Source: Rhodocyclaceae bacterium (GTDB lineage: Bacteria > Pseudomonadota > Gammaproteobacteria > Burkholderiales > Rhodocyclaceae). Taken from it: a DNA stretch of 55,449 nucleotides. The notes beneath the pieces were generated by a model. That model saw only the letters and a list, made by a program, of their open reading frames with translations. It had not been told where the DNA came from and did not search any database. Location of the stretch: positions 1-55,449 of the forward strand of contig JANJTW010000008.1 in assembly GCA_024710925.1 (NCBI GenBank), in the 5' to 3' direction. A program made the translations under genes and the position numbers. Of the stretch, positions 41,332 through 49,337 are shown in pieces; within the stretch, counting starts at the first letter, position 1, and every line of letters starts with the position of its first letter.

Positions 41332-41342
41332 GGCCAGCCTCC

Positions 41343-43700
41343 TTACTTGATGCACACCGCCCGCACCTGTGCCATGTCGGTGATGCCCTGCATGACTTTC
41401 TCGATGCCGTCCATCTTCAGGGTACGCATGCCTTCGTTGAGCGCCTCGGCGAGGATTTCGGCGACACGCGCCTTCTCCTGGATCAGCTTTTTCACCGGGT
41501 CGCTGCCGACCAGGAGTTCGTGCAGACCGACGCGGCCCTTGTAGCCGGTGTCGCTGCAAGCCGGACAACCCTTCGCCTTGTACAGCGTGAACTTCCCGTC
41601 TTTGGTATAGCGCTGCTGCCAGTCCTTGTACACCGCCTCCATCGCCGCCTTCGGGTCACGGCGCCAGGCCGGCGTGTTGCGCAGTTCATCGCTGTATTCG
41701 GCGAGCAGCTGCTTGAGTTCGTCCGGCGACGGCTGCCAGGCTTCCTTGCACTCCTTGCACAGGCGCTTGGCCAGCCGCTGGGCGAGGATGCCGAGCAGCG
41801 CGTCGGCGAAGTTGAACGGGTCCATGCCCATGTCGAGCAGGCGGATCACCGACTCGGGCGCCGAGTTGGTGTGCAGCGTGGCGAAGACCAGGTGGCCGGT
41901 CAGCGAAGCCTCGATGCCGATGCCGGTGGTCTCGGCGTCGCGCATTTCGCCGACCATGATGATGTCCGGATCGGCGCGCAGGAAGGCCTTCATCACCGTC
42001 GCGAAGTCGAGGCCGGCCTTCTTGTTCACCTGCACCTGGCGCAGCCCCTTCTGCGTGATCTCGACCGGGTCCTCGGCGGTCCAGATCTTGGTGTCGGGCT
42101 TGTTCAGGTAGCCGAGGATCGAATGCAGCGTCGTCGTCTTGCCGGAGCCGGTCGGGCCGCAGACGAAGAACAGCCCGTAGGGCTTCGACACGCATTTGAT
42201 CAGGTTCTCGAGGTTGTGCGGCGAGAAGCCCATCGCGTCAAGCGGCAAGGGTTCGCCGGCGGCGAGGATGCGCATCACCACGTCCTCGACGCCGCCGGCG
42301 GTGGGGATTGTCGCCACACGCAGCTCGATGTCGAGCGGACCGAACTTCCGGAACTTGATCTTGCCGTCCTGCGGCCGCCGCTTCTCGGAGATGTCGAGGT
42401 CGCACATGATCTTCAGCCGCGTCACCAGTGCGTTGCGGTAGGAAGCCGGCACCTCGATGTAATTGACCAGCGAGCCGTCCTTGCGGAAGCGGATCTGCAC
42501 CTTCTCCTTGCCCGGCCGCGGCTCGACGTGGATGTCCGAGGCGCCCTGCTGGTAGGCGTCGACGATGATCTTGTTCACCAGCCGCACCAGTTCGTTGTCG
42601 GCGGCGGCGCTGATATCGTCGCTGCCGGCCTCGCCGGTTTCGCCCTCGTCGAGGTCGGAGAGCAGGTCGCCGACCGAGCCCATGTCGGCGAGCGCACCGT
42701 AGAACTGGTCGATGACGTTGCGGAATTCGGCTTCGGTGGTGACGCGATAGACGATCCGCCCCTTCGGAAAGATGTGGGCAGCGATGCGCGAGGCGCGGAT
42801 GCGCTCGGGGTCGGGGGCAACGACGACGATGCCCTCCGGCGTCTCCTCGACCGGCAACCACTGATTGGCCTCGACGTATTCGCGGCGCAGGTTCTTGAGC
42901 AGGTCCATCGGCTTCACGCGATCCGGCCGGAAAGGCTCGTAGGGAACGCCGAAGAACTTCGCCAGCGCCTGTCCGAGGGCCGTCGGCCGCACCTGGAATT
43001 CCTTGATCAGCACTTCTTCGAGCGGCAGGTTCTTGCGCCGGGCGGAGCGCTGCGCGAGGTCGAGCTCGGCCGCCGAGATGATCGCGGCGGCGACCAGATC
43101 GTCGTACTTGCCGCGCATCGCCGGCGGCCGCTGCCGCTGCGCGAACGCCACCGCCAGCGTCTGCGCCAGCCCCTGCACGCCCTCCTCGGCGACCGCCGAG
43201 AACGGCGCGTCGTCGCCGCTGTTGATCAGCTGGACGACGCCGAGCAACTCGTCCGACGCGGCGTCGAGGATCGGCGCGACCAGCATCTGCTTCGAGCGGA
43301 AGCCGGTGCGCTTGTCCACTTCCTTGAGGAAGGTCATGTGCGGGCTGTAGCGCGCGAGTTCGGCGGCGTCGTAGACGTCGTGGATGTTCACCGCCACGCG
43401 GTTGGCCGCGACGTAGCCGGCGATGCTCTGGTCGGAGATCGGCAGGCGCAGGTCCTTGAACGAGTTGAGGCCGGTCTTCACCTTGGAGACGATGCTCTGC
43501 CGGTCCTCGCCGACGGTGTAGATGGTCAGGCGCTCGCTGTTGAACAGGCGGCAGACGTCCTGCGACAGTTCGAGCATGATCTCGTCGATGTTCGCCGTCG
43601 CGTGGATCTTGTTGGTGACGAGCTGCAGGTTCCTGAAGAATGCGAGGCGGAGGTTGGCGTCTTCGACGCCGGCATTCCCGGACTTCGGGTTGGCTGACAT
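41343..43700 (-). CDS. GAF-fused PilB/GspE-type assembly ATPase
   Basis: A 785-aa secretion/pilus ATPase with an extra N-terminal GAF domain (about 15-190: MLVAPILDAASDELLGVVQLIN). An MshEN-like N1 domain follows (about 200-340), then the ATPase: Walker A GPTGSGKTT (515-523), Asp box, Walker B RADPDIIMVGEMRD, His box LTGHLVFATLHTN, and the zinc site CKEC ... CPACSDTGYKGR. MshEN domains bind c-di-GMP in MshE; the key residues were not checked. The GAF domain is like that of the next gene, so both may sense the same ligand. Likely powers a pilus or type II-like machine; no other assembly genes are in the window. Confidence 0.93.
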   Translation of the reverse strand: MSANPKSGNAGVEDANLRLAFFRNLQLVTNKIHATANIDEIMLELSQDVCRLFNSERLTIYTVGEDRQSIVSKVKTGLNSFKDLRLPISDQSIAGYVAANRVAVNIHDVYDAAELARYSPHMTFLKEVDKRTGFRSKQMLVAPILDAASDELLGVVQLINSGDDAPFSAVAEEGVQGLAQTLAVAFAQRQRPPAMRGKYDDLVAAAIISAAELDLAQRSARRKNLPLEEVLIKEFQVRPTALGQALAKFFGVPYEPFRPDRVKPMDLLKNLRREYVEANQWLPVEETPEGIVVVAPDPERIRASRIAAHIFPKGRIVYRVTTEAEFRNVIDQFYGALADMGSVGDLLSDLDEGETGEAGSDDISAAADNELVRLVNKIIVDAYQQGASDIHVEPRPGKEKVQIRFRKDGSLVNYIEVPASYRNALVTRLKIMCDLDISEKRRPQDGKIKFRKFGPLDIELRVATIPTAGGVEDVVMRILAAGEPLPLDAMGFSPHNLENLIKCVSKPYGLFFVCGPTGSGKTTTLHSILGYLNKPDTKIWTAEDPVEITQKGLRQVQVNKKAGLDFATVMKAFLRADPDIIMVGEMRDAETTGIGIEASLTGHLVFATLHTNSAPESVIRLLDMGMDPFNFADALLGILAQRLAKRLCKECKEAWQPSPDELKQLLAEYSDELRNTPAWRRDPKAAMEAVYKDWQQRYTKDGKFTLYKAKGCPACSDTGYKGRVGLHELLVGSDPVKKLIQEKARVAEILAEALNEGMRTLKMDGIEKVMQGITDMAQVRAVCIK

Positions 43701-43712
43701 AGGGCTTTCGTT

Positions 43713-44771
43713 CTAGTGGATGCAGGCCGCGTACAGGCCGCCTTCCAGCCACGCGGCGCGGTAGCCGTGCTGGGAAAGGATGAAGGCCGCCGCCGAACTG
43801 CGACGGCCGCTCTGGCAATAGACCACGTACTCCTTCTGCGCATCGAGCAGGCCGATGGCGTTGCGGATTTCGTTGAGCGGCACGTTGATCGCGCCGGGCA
43901 GGCGGTCGTGGCGGAATTCGGCGGGGAAGCGGACGTCGAGCCAGACGGCACCGGCCGCCACGCGGCGCTCCGCGTCGGCGCGCGCAAGGCGCCTGAGCAG
44001 CGGCTCGCGCAGCAATTCGACGAAGTCCGCCTTGCCGAGCCGGAGCAGGATGCCGTCGGTGCGCATGAGCACCGTCGCGTTGCGCGGCCCGCCGGAAACG
44101 AGGGCTTCCTCGCCGAAGGCATCGCCGGCCTTCAGTTCGGCGATCGACAGGTCAGCGCCGCCGACGCGGCGGCGGACCTCGCAGCGGCCGCTTTCGATCA
44201 GGTAGTAGTAATCCCCCTCGTCGCCCTCGCGCAGCACGACCTCGCCGGCCCGGCACGGGAGGCGTTCGAAGCGGCGCAGCAGGGCGTCGATGTTCGCCGG
44301 CGGCAGGCGCGAAAAAACGCCGGACACCAGGCGTTCGAGCGGAATGGCGCCGGCCAGCGTGCGCCAGTCGGTGTGCCCGGCCGACGGCGGCTGCGCGCTC
44401 GCCTGCACGCTGAGCTGATCCCAGGTGAGCATCACGTCGAGCAGGTGCGCGTCGATGCGCAGCATCTCGACGTCGGTGATCGCGCGCGCGCGCGCGCGCT
44501 GCGCGAGATCCTTCGGCAACGGCCGCTGCGCCGTTTCGCAGCCGCCGACGATGACTTCGACGGTCCCGTCGGGATGGCTCAGCCGGAGCTCGCCCGACAG
44601 CAGGTAGACCGTCTGCCCCGCCAGTTCCGGCCGCGAGAAGGGATCGCCGCCGCTCGGCACGCTCTCGTCGTGGCAGAAGCGCACCAGTTCGCCGAGGCGC
44701 TCGTCGGAAAGCGAGGCCAGCGGCTCGAAGGCCCGGAGTTGCTGCACGCTGATCGACGGCTGTGCGTTCAT
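43713..44771 (-). CDS. Cyclic nucleotide-binding / rhodanese fusion protein
   Basis: A 352-aa soluble protein. Residues 1-125 look like a degenerate cNMP-binding domain. Residues 150-255 are a good one, with phosphate cassette FGEEALVSGGPRNATV (219-234) including E221 and R230. Residues 262-352 are a rhodanese domain with catalytic C319 in CQSGRRS. It ends 12 bases before the GAF-ATPase and begins 1 base from the phosphodiesterase-like gene. With the adenylate cyclase three genes upstream it is a likely cAMP receptor; the rhodanese may move sulfur or bind a partner. A (CG)9 run codes for Ala-Arg repeats at 91-96. Confidence 0.88.
   Translation of the reverse strand: MNAQPSISVQQLRAFEPLASLSDERLGELVRFCHDESVPSGGDPFSRPELAGQTVYLLSGELRLSHPDGTVEVIVGGCETAQRPLPKDLAQRARARAITDVEMLRIDAHLLDVMLTWDQLSVQASAQPPSAGHTDWRTLAGAIPLERLVSGVFSRLPPANIDALLRRFERLPCRAGEVVLREGDEGDYYYLIESGRCEVRRRVGGADLSIAELKAGDAFGEEALVSGGPRNATVLMRTDGILLRLGKADFVELLREPLLRRLARADAERRVAAGAVWLDVRFPAEFRHDRLPGAINVPLNEIRNAIGLLDAQKEYVVYCQSGRRSSAAAFILSQHGYRAAWLEGGLYAACIH
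44481..44498. repeat. (CG)9 dinucleotide repeat
   Basis: Eighteen bases of alternating C and G inside the cNMP/rhodanese gene, coding for Ala-Arg repeats. It could slip or form Z-DNA; no evidence that it does. Confidence 0.85.
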
Positions 44772-44772
44772 C

Positions 44773-45540
44773 TCAGAACTCCAGTATCTGGTTGTTCTGC
44801 AGCAGGCGCGGCCGGAAATCGCCGATGCAGGTTTCCAGCTCGCCCATCGTCAGTTCGATCTGGCCGGGCTTGAGGTGCGTGATGTGGATCTCGCAATCGC
44901 GCTCAAGCTTGAGCAGTTCGCCGGCGAGCATGCTCGGGCACATGTGCTTGGAGATGCGCGCCAGGCGCTCCTCGCGGTTGGAAAAGGCGCACTCGATGAT
45001 CAGGTGGCGCAGGTTGGCGATCTTGTTCACCACCGGCCAGAAGCGGTCGTTGACCGTCGTATCGCCGGTAAAGACGAGGCTGCCCTCGCCGGAATCGAGC
45101 CGGTAGCCAACCGCCGGGACGGTATGCACCGCCGGCACGGCGGTCACCGTCAGGGCGTCGATGCGGATTTTCTGGCCGACGCGCAGCGGCTTGAACTGCA
45201 TGAAGGGCGCCTCGGGGGTCGGAATCTCGGAGAAGTCCGGCCAGATCGCCCAGTTGAAGATGTGGTTCCGCAGGATCTGCAGCACCGCCTCGCTGCCATG
45301 CACGATGAGCGGCCGGTCGCGCATGTCGCCGACGGTGTCGACCATCAGCGGCAACGCGGCGATGTGGTCGAGGTGGGTGTGCGTCAGGAAGACGTGGTCG
45401 ATCGCCGCCAGTTCGGCCAGCGACAGGTCGGCGACGCCGGTGCCGGCGTCGATGAGCACGTTGCGGTTGACGAGGATCGACGTCGTGCGCAGGTGCCGCC
45501 CGCCGATACCACCGCTGCAGCCGAGGATTTTCGCCTTCAT
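44773..45540 (-). CDS. Metallo-beta-lactamase-fold hydrolase, class II cAMP phosphodiesterase-like
   Basis: A 255-aa metal hydrolase. The metal motif HTHLDH is at 54-59 (H54, H56, D58, H59), with H118-region VPAVHTVPAVGYRLD, the GDTTVNDRFW Asp and ECAFSNREE/HITHLKP later. The N-terminus KAKILGCSGGIGGRHLRTTSILV resembles class II cyclic nucleotide phosphodiesterases. It sits right after the adenylate cyclase gene (3 bases), so hydrolysing cAMP is the natural guess. It could also be another MBL phosphodiesterase. Confidence 0.85.
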   Translation of the reverse strand: MKAKILGCSGGIGGRHLRTTSILVNRNVLIDAGTGVADLSLAELAAIDHVFLTHTHLDHIAALPLMVDTVGDMRDRPLIVHGSEAVLQILRNHIFNWAIWPDFSEIPTPEAPFMQFKPLRVGQKIRIDALTVTAVPAVHTVPAVGYRLDSGEGSLVFTGDTTVNDRFWPVVNKIANLRHLIIECAFSNREERLARISKHMCPSMLAGELLKLERDCEIHITHLKPGQIELTMGELETCIGDFRPRLLQNNQILEF

Positions 45541-45543
45541 CGT

Positions 45544-47772
45544 CTATTTCGTCTCGAAGGTGGTGACGCCGTCCCAGCCCTCGCCCGGCGGGTGCTGGCG
45601 GCAGTGGGCGACGCGTTCGGCATAGAGCCGGTAGAGCCGGCAATCCGGCGCCTCACGCAACAGATTGTAGAGGTGCACGTCGGCCTCGTCCCAGGCCTGC
45701 GCGCGATAGGCGCGCAGCGCCTGCTGCCACAGCTTCAGCGCGTCGAGCGTTGCGCGGTCGAGCTCGCCGGCCGGCCCGAGCGGCTCGTAGATGGCGACCG
45801 GCGCGTCCTTGCCCTTGACGCGCACCCGGTCGAGTTCGCGGAAAACGACGTCCGGAACCTGCTCGCGCGTCGTTTCGCCGACGAGGATGCCGACGCCGTA
45901 CTGCTTGGTGATGCCCTCCAGGCGCGAGCCGAGGTTCACCGCGTCGCCCATCACGGTATAGGCCTTGCGCACCGGCGAGCCCATGTCGCCGACGGTCATC
46001 GTGCCGGTGTTGATGCCGACGCCGATGTGCAGCTCGGGCCAGCCGCGTGCCCTGAACGGCGCATCGAGGCGGCGCAGTTCGCGCTGCATTTCGAGCGCCG
46101 TCAGCACGGCGTGCCGGGCGTGCTCGGCATCGGCCACCGGTGCCCCCCAGAAGGCCATGATCGCGTCGCCGATGTACTTGTCGAGCGTGCCGCGGTTGCG
46201 GCGGATCACCGCCGTCATCGCGCCGAGGTATTCGTTCATCAGGTGCGACAGTTCCTTCGGGTCGAGCCCCTCGGAAATCGTCGTGAAGCTGCGCACGTCG
46301 GAGAAAAGCACCGTCAGCTCGCGGTTCTGGCCTTCCATGCTGTAGCGTTCCGGATCGCGTGCCATCTCGTCGACCAGCTCGGGCGGCACGTACTGGCCGA
46401 ACAGCTCGGTGAACTGCCGCTTGCTGCGTGACTCGACGAAATAGCCCCAGGACATCGACAGCGCGTAGAGGGCGAGCAGCAGGAGCAGCGTCGCCGCCAG
46501 CGGAATGAGCAGCCCGGATTGCCAGAACGAGAAATTGCTGCCGGCAACGGCGACGAGCGCGCCGAGCGCCAGCAGCGACGCCTTCATCGGCGAGAAGAAG
46601 GGCAGCAGCAGCGACAGCGCCAGGCCGCAGACGAGAACCGTCAGCACCTCGGCGCCGAGCACGTAGGCCGGCTTCATCTTGAGGCTGCCGTCGAGCATGC
46701 CGGCGATCAGGTTGGCGTGGATCTCGACCCCCGGATAGGTACTCGCCACCGGCGTCGCCCGCAGGTCCATCAGGCCCGGCGTCGTCGTGCCGACGAGGAC
46801 GATCTTGTCGCGCAGGGCCTCGACCGGCAGGCGGCCGTGCAGCGCGTCGGCGATCGACAGGTAGGTGAAGCTGCCGGGCGGACCGCGGTAGGGAATCAGC
46901 GCGGAGGCCGCCTCGTCGACCGGGATGCGCACGTCGCCGCGCGGCGTCTTCAGGTCGAGCCATTCGAGGCCGGCGTAGTCGCCGCCGTCGCCGGCGAAGA
47001 CCGGCGTCACCGGCGGCATGCCGAGCAGCAGGCGGACCATCGCCAGCGACAGCGCCTCGTAGTAGGCGCCCTGATATTCGACGAGCAGCGGCACCCGCCG
47101 CGAGATGCCGTCGAAATCGATCAGCGGTACGAAATGGCCGCCGCTGGCGGCCTTCTGCTGGAAGGCCGGCAGATTGGCGCCGAAGCCGTTCCAGGTGGTG
47201 ATGCCGAGGCTGTGCCCGGCGAAAGTGCCGGCGGGCAGGACCGGTGCCGGCAGCTGGCCGCTGGTCAGCGCCGTCGACATGTTGGTGAAGTAGTAGCCGA
47301 GGACGACCGGCCGGCCGGCCATCGCCTCGGCGAAGCGGCGGTCGTAATCGAGCGTGCCGCGCAGCCGGCCGAGCGCCGCCCGGTAGGCGGCCTCGCCGCG
47401 CAGATCGTTCTGCGCCAGCGCTTCGAGCGACTTCAGCCCGGAACTGTCGTCGGGCTCGGCGAAGACGACGTCGAAACCGAGCGCGGCGATCCGGTAGTGG
47501 TCGAACAGGCGGTCGAGCAGCGCCGCCATCCGGTCGCGGCTCCACGGCCAGCGACCGCCCTCGGCGAGGCTTTTCTCGTCGATGTCGAGGATCACCACGC
47601 GCGGGTCCACGCCGCCGGGCATCGTCAGGCGCAGGCGGGCATCGTAGATGAAGGCGTCGATCACGCTGACCAGCGGGATCTGGTAGACGCGGGCGGCATG
47701 GCCGACGAAGACGCAGGTGATCGCCAGTCCGAGGAGAATCTGGATCAGGTGCTTCTTGAAAAGTTGGGCCAC
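45544..47772 (-). CDS. CHASE2-domain adenylate cyclase (class III)
   Basis: A 742-aa membrane cyclase. One N-terminal span, a periplasmic CHASE2 sensor (about 30-345), three spans (about 350-435), then a class III catalytic domain (about 480-660). Metal aspartates D492 (LFSDVRSF) and D536 (DKYIGDAIMAFWG); K532 and the Thr in AYTVMGDAVN favour ATP over GTP. A short helical tail follows. The signal for CHASE2 domains is not known. It should make cAMP for the cNMP-binding protein two genes on. Start at 47772 (MAQLFKKHLIQ). Confidence 0.93.
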   Translation of the reverse strand: MAQLFKKHLIQILLGLAITCVFVGHAARVYQIPLVSVIDAFIYDARLRLTMPGGVDPRVVILDIDEKSLAEGGRWPWSRDRMAALLDRLFDHYRIAALGFDVVFAEPDDSSGLKSLEALAQNDLRGEAAYRAALGRLRGTLDYDRRFAEAMAGRPVVLGYYFTNMSTALTSGQLPAPVLPAGTFAGHSLGITTWNGFGANLPAFQQKAASGGHFVPLIDFDGISRRVPLLVEYQGAYYEALSLAMVRLLLGMPPVTPVFAGDGGDYAGLEWLDLKTPRGDVRIPVDEAASALIPYRGPPGSFTYLSIADALHGRLPVEALRDKIVLVGTTTPGLMDLRATPVASTYPGVEIHANLIAGMLDGSLKMKPAYVLGAEVLTVLVCGLALSLLLPFFSPMKASLLALGALVAVAGSNFSFWQSGLLIPLAATLLLLLALYALSMSWGYFVESRSKRQFTELFGQYVPPELVDEMARDPERYSMEGQNRELTVLFSDVRSFTTISEGLDPKELSHLMNEYLGAMTAVIRRNRGTLDKYIGDAIMAFWGAPVADAEHARHAVLTALEMQRELRRLDAPFRARGWPELHIGVGINTGTMTVGDMGSPVRKAYTVMGDAVNLGSRLEGITKQYGVGILVGETTREQVPDVVFRELDRVRVKGKDAPVAIYEPLGPAGELDRATLDALKLWQQALRAYRAQAWDEADVHLYNLLREAPDCRLYRLYAERVAHCRQHPPGEGWDGVTTFETK

Positions 47773-47797
47773 GGTCGATCCCCGGCGTTCGCGCCGC

Positions 47798-48487
47798 TCA
47801 GGTCTTGAGGAAGAATTCCATCTTCACGCCGGCGATCTCGATCACGTCGTGATCGGCCAGCGGATGCGCCTGGGCGTCGAGCGTCGTGCCGTTGACCACC
47901 GGGAACTGCCCCCCCTCGACGTGGGTGATGAAGTAGCCGTGCGGCCGGCGGGCGATGACCGCCACCTGCACGCCGGGCTTGCCGAGGGTGGTCAGCGTCT
48001 TCGTCAGTTCCAGCTCGCGGCCGGCGTTGGCGCCGCTGAGAATCTGGATCGCCGCTGCCGGCTGCACCTGCGGCGGCTGCATCTGCGGCGGCGGGGCGGC
48101 AGCGGGCGCCACGGGCTCGGCGCCGGCCTCCGGCCGCATCGCGTTCGGCCGCAGGATCATCGTCTTCTCGAAATCGCCGGCATCGATCGCCGGCACCGCC
48201 TGCTCGGCGATGTACTTCAGCCGGTACTTGCCGAGTTCGACGACGTCACCGTTCTTGAGGAAGTGCTTCTTGACCGGCTGGCCGTTGACCAGCGTGCCGT
48301 TGGTGCTGTTCAGGTCTTCGAGGAAGGAGTCGTTGAGGATCGTCACGACCACCGCGTGCTCGCCGGAAATGGCCAGGTTGTCGATCTGGATGTCGTTGTG
48401 CGGCTTGCGGCCGATGGTCATGCGCTCCTTGCCGAGCGGGATTTCCTTCAGCACCAGGCCGTCCATGGAGAGGATCATCTTTGCCAT
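47798..48487 (-). CDS. FHA-domain protein with a second, degenerate FHA-like domain
   Basis: A 229-aa phosphothreonine reader. The first FHA domain (about 5-90) has the full set: IGRKPHND, SGEH, and LNSTNGT. A Pro/Ala/Gln-rich linker (about 115-140) leads to a second FHA-like fold (about 142-229: LEDGE-type residues replaced; DHDVIEIAGVKMEFFL) that lacks the GR...SxxH set. A Thr in FEKTMILRPN between them could be the kinase's target, as in GarA-like proteins. It lies between the PP2C and cyclase genes and likely couples the kinase to the pathway. Confidence 0.88.
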   Translation of the reverse strand: MAKMILSMDGLVLKEIPLGKERMTIGRKPHNDIQIDNLAISGEHAVVVTILNDSFLEDLNSTNGTLVNGQPVKKHFLKNGDVVELGKYRLKYIAEQAVPAIDAGDFEKTMILRPNAMRPEAGAEPVAPAAAPPPQMQPPQVQPAAAIQILSGANAGRELELTKTLTTLGKPGVQVAVIARRPHGYFITHVEGGQFPVVNGTTLDAQAHPLADHDVIEIAGVKMEFFLKT

Positions 48488-48501
48488 TGTCTTCCCGTCC
48501 C

Positions 48502-49329
48502 TTACTTGAACCAATTGAGGAGTTTCGCCCAGCGGCCGGTGGCGGCGGGAAACGCTTGCCGGACCTTGGCGACGATGACCGAGACGTTGTCGCGTCCGCC
48601 GTTGTCGTTCGCCATCTCGATCAGCTGCATCGCCGCCAGCTCCAGGTTGGCGCCGAGCGTCTGCAGCGTCAGCGCGATCTCGTCGTCCCCGACCATGTCG
48701 TTGAGGCCGTCGGAGCAGAGCAGGTAGATGTCGCCCGGCAGCACCGCATGCGTGTGCAATTCGGGCTCGACCACCGCGTCGACGCCGAGGGCGCGGGTCA
48801 CCAGGTTCTTGTTCTGCGAATAGCGCGCATCCTCGACGCTGATCATGCCGGCATCGATCTGCTCCTGCAACAGCGAATGGTCGCGCGTGAGCCGTTCGAG
48901 GCTGCCGCCGCGCAGCCGGTAGAGGCGCGAATCGCCGATGTGAGCGACGGTCAGGCGGTTGTCGTGGAAGAGGCCGAGGACCAGCGTCGTCCCCATCCCG
49001 GCATACTGCGGCTGGCTGGCAGCGGCGTTGAAGATGGCAGTGTTGGTGCGCGCGATGCGCTCGCGGATCGCCGTCTCGGCGTAGGGCCGGCCGTCGGCGC
49101 CGGGCGCGTCCGGCGAATGGGCGGCGAAGGCCGCTTCGAGCTCGGCGGAGAGCACGGCCGTCGCCATGCCGCTGGCCACTTCGCCGGCGTTGTAGCCGCC
49201 CATGCCGTCGGCGAGGATGACCAGCCCGCGCTGCGGATTGCCGAACACGGAATCCTCGTTGTGCGAGCGCACCACCCCGGGGTCGGTACGGGCGGCGATA
49301 TCGAGGGCTTCGGCGAGGGTTGCGGCCAC
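48502..49329 (-). CDS. PP2C-family Ser/Thr protein phosphatase
   Basis: A 275-aa phosphatase with all PP2C motifs: VRSHNEDSVF, LADGMGGYNAGEVAS, HIGDSRLYRL, LLCSDGLNDMV and DNVSVIVAKV, so metal binding is intact. It should reverse the kinase encoded just upstream. The start is GTG at 49329, with AGGAG 5 bases upstream overlapping the kinase stop; this gives the usual short N-terminus. The kinase-phosphatase-FHA order is a common signalling set. Confidence 0.92.
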   Translation of the reverse strand: MAATLAEALDIAARTDPGVVRSHNEDSVFGNPQRGLVILADGMGGYNAGEVASGMATAVLSAELEAAFAAHSPDAPGADGRPYAETAIRERIARTNTAIFNAAASQPQYAGMGTTLVLGLFHDNRLTVAHIGDSRLYRLRGGSLERLTRDHSLLQEQIDAGMISVEDARYSQNKNLVTRALGVDAVVEPELHTHAVLPGDIYLLCSDGLNDMVGDDEIALTLQTLGANLELAAMQLIEMANDNGGRDNVSVIVAKVRQAFPAATGRWAKLLNWFK

Positions 49330-49337
49330 GGTTTCTC

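Noticed and set aside
41520-43697. A 725-codon plus-strand frame opposite the GAF-ATPase gene
   Set aside because: Antisense to a fully recognisable PilB-type gene; rich in Arg/His/Val with no family features.
44481-44498. (CG)9 repeat as a phase-variation switch
   Set aside because: GC-rich codons for Ala-Arg give such runs by chance in this genome, and the gene is a cytoplasmic signalling protein; kept only as a repeat.
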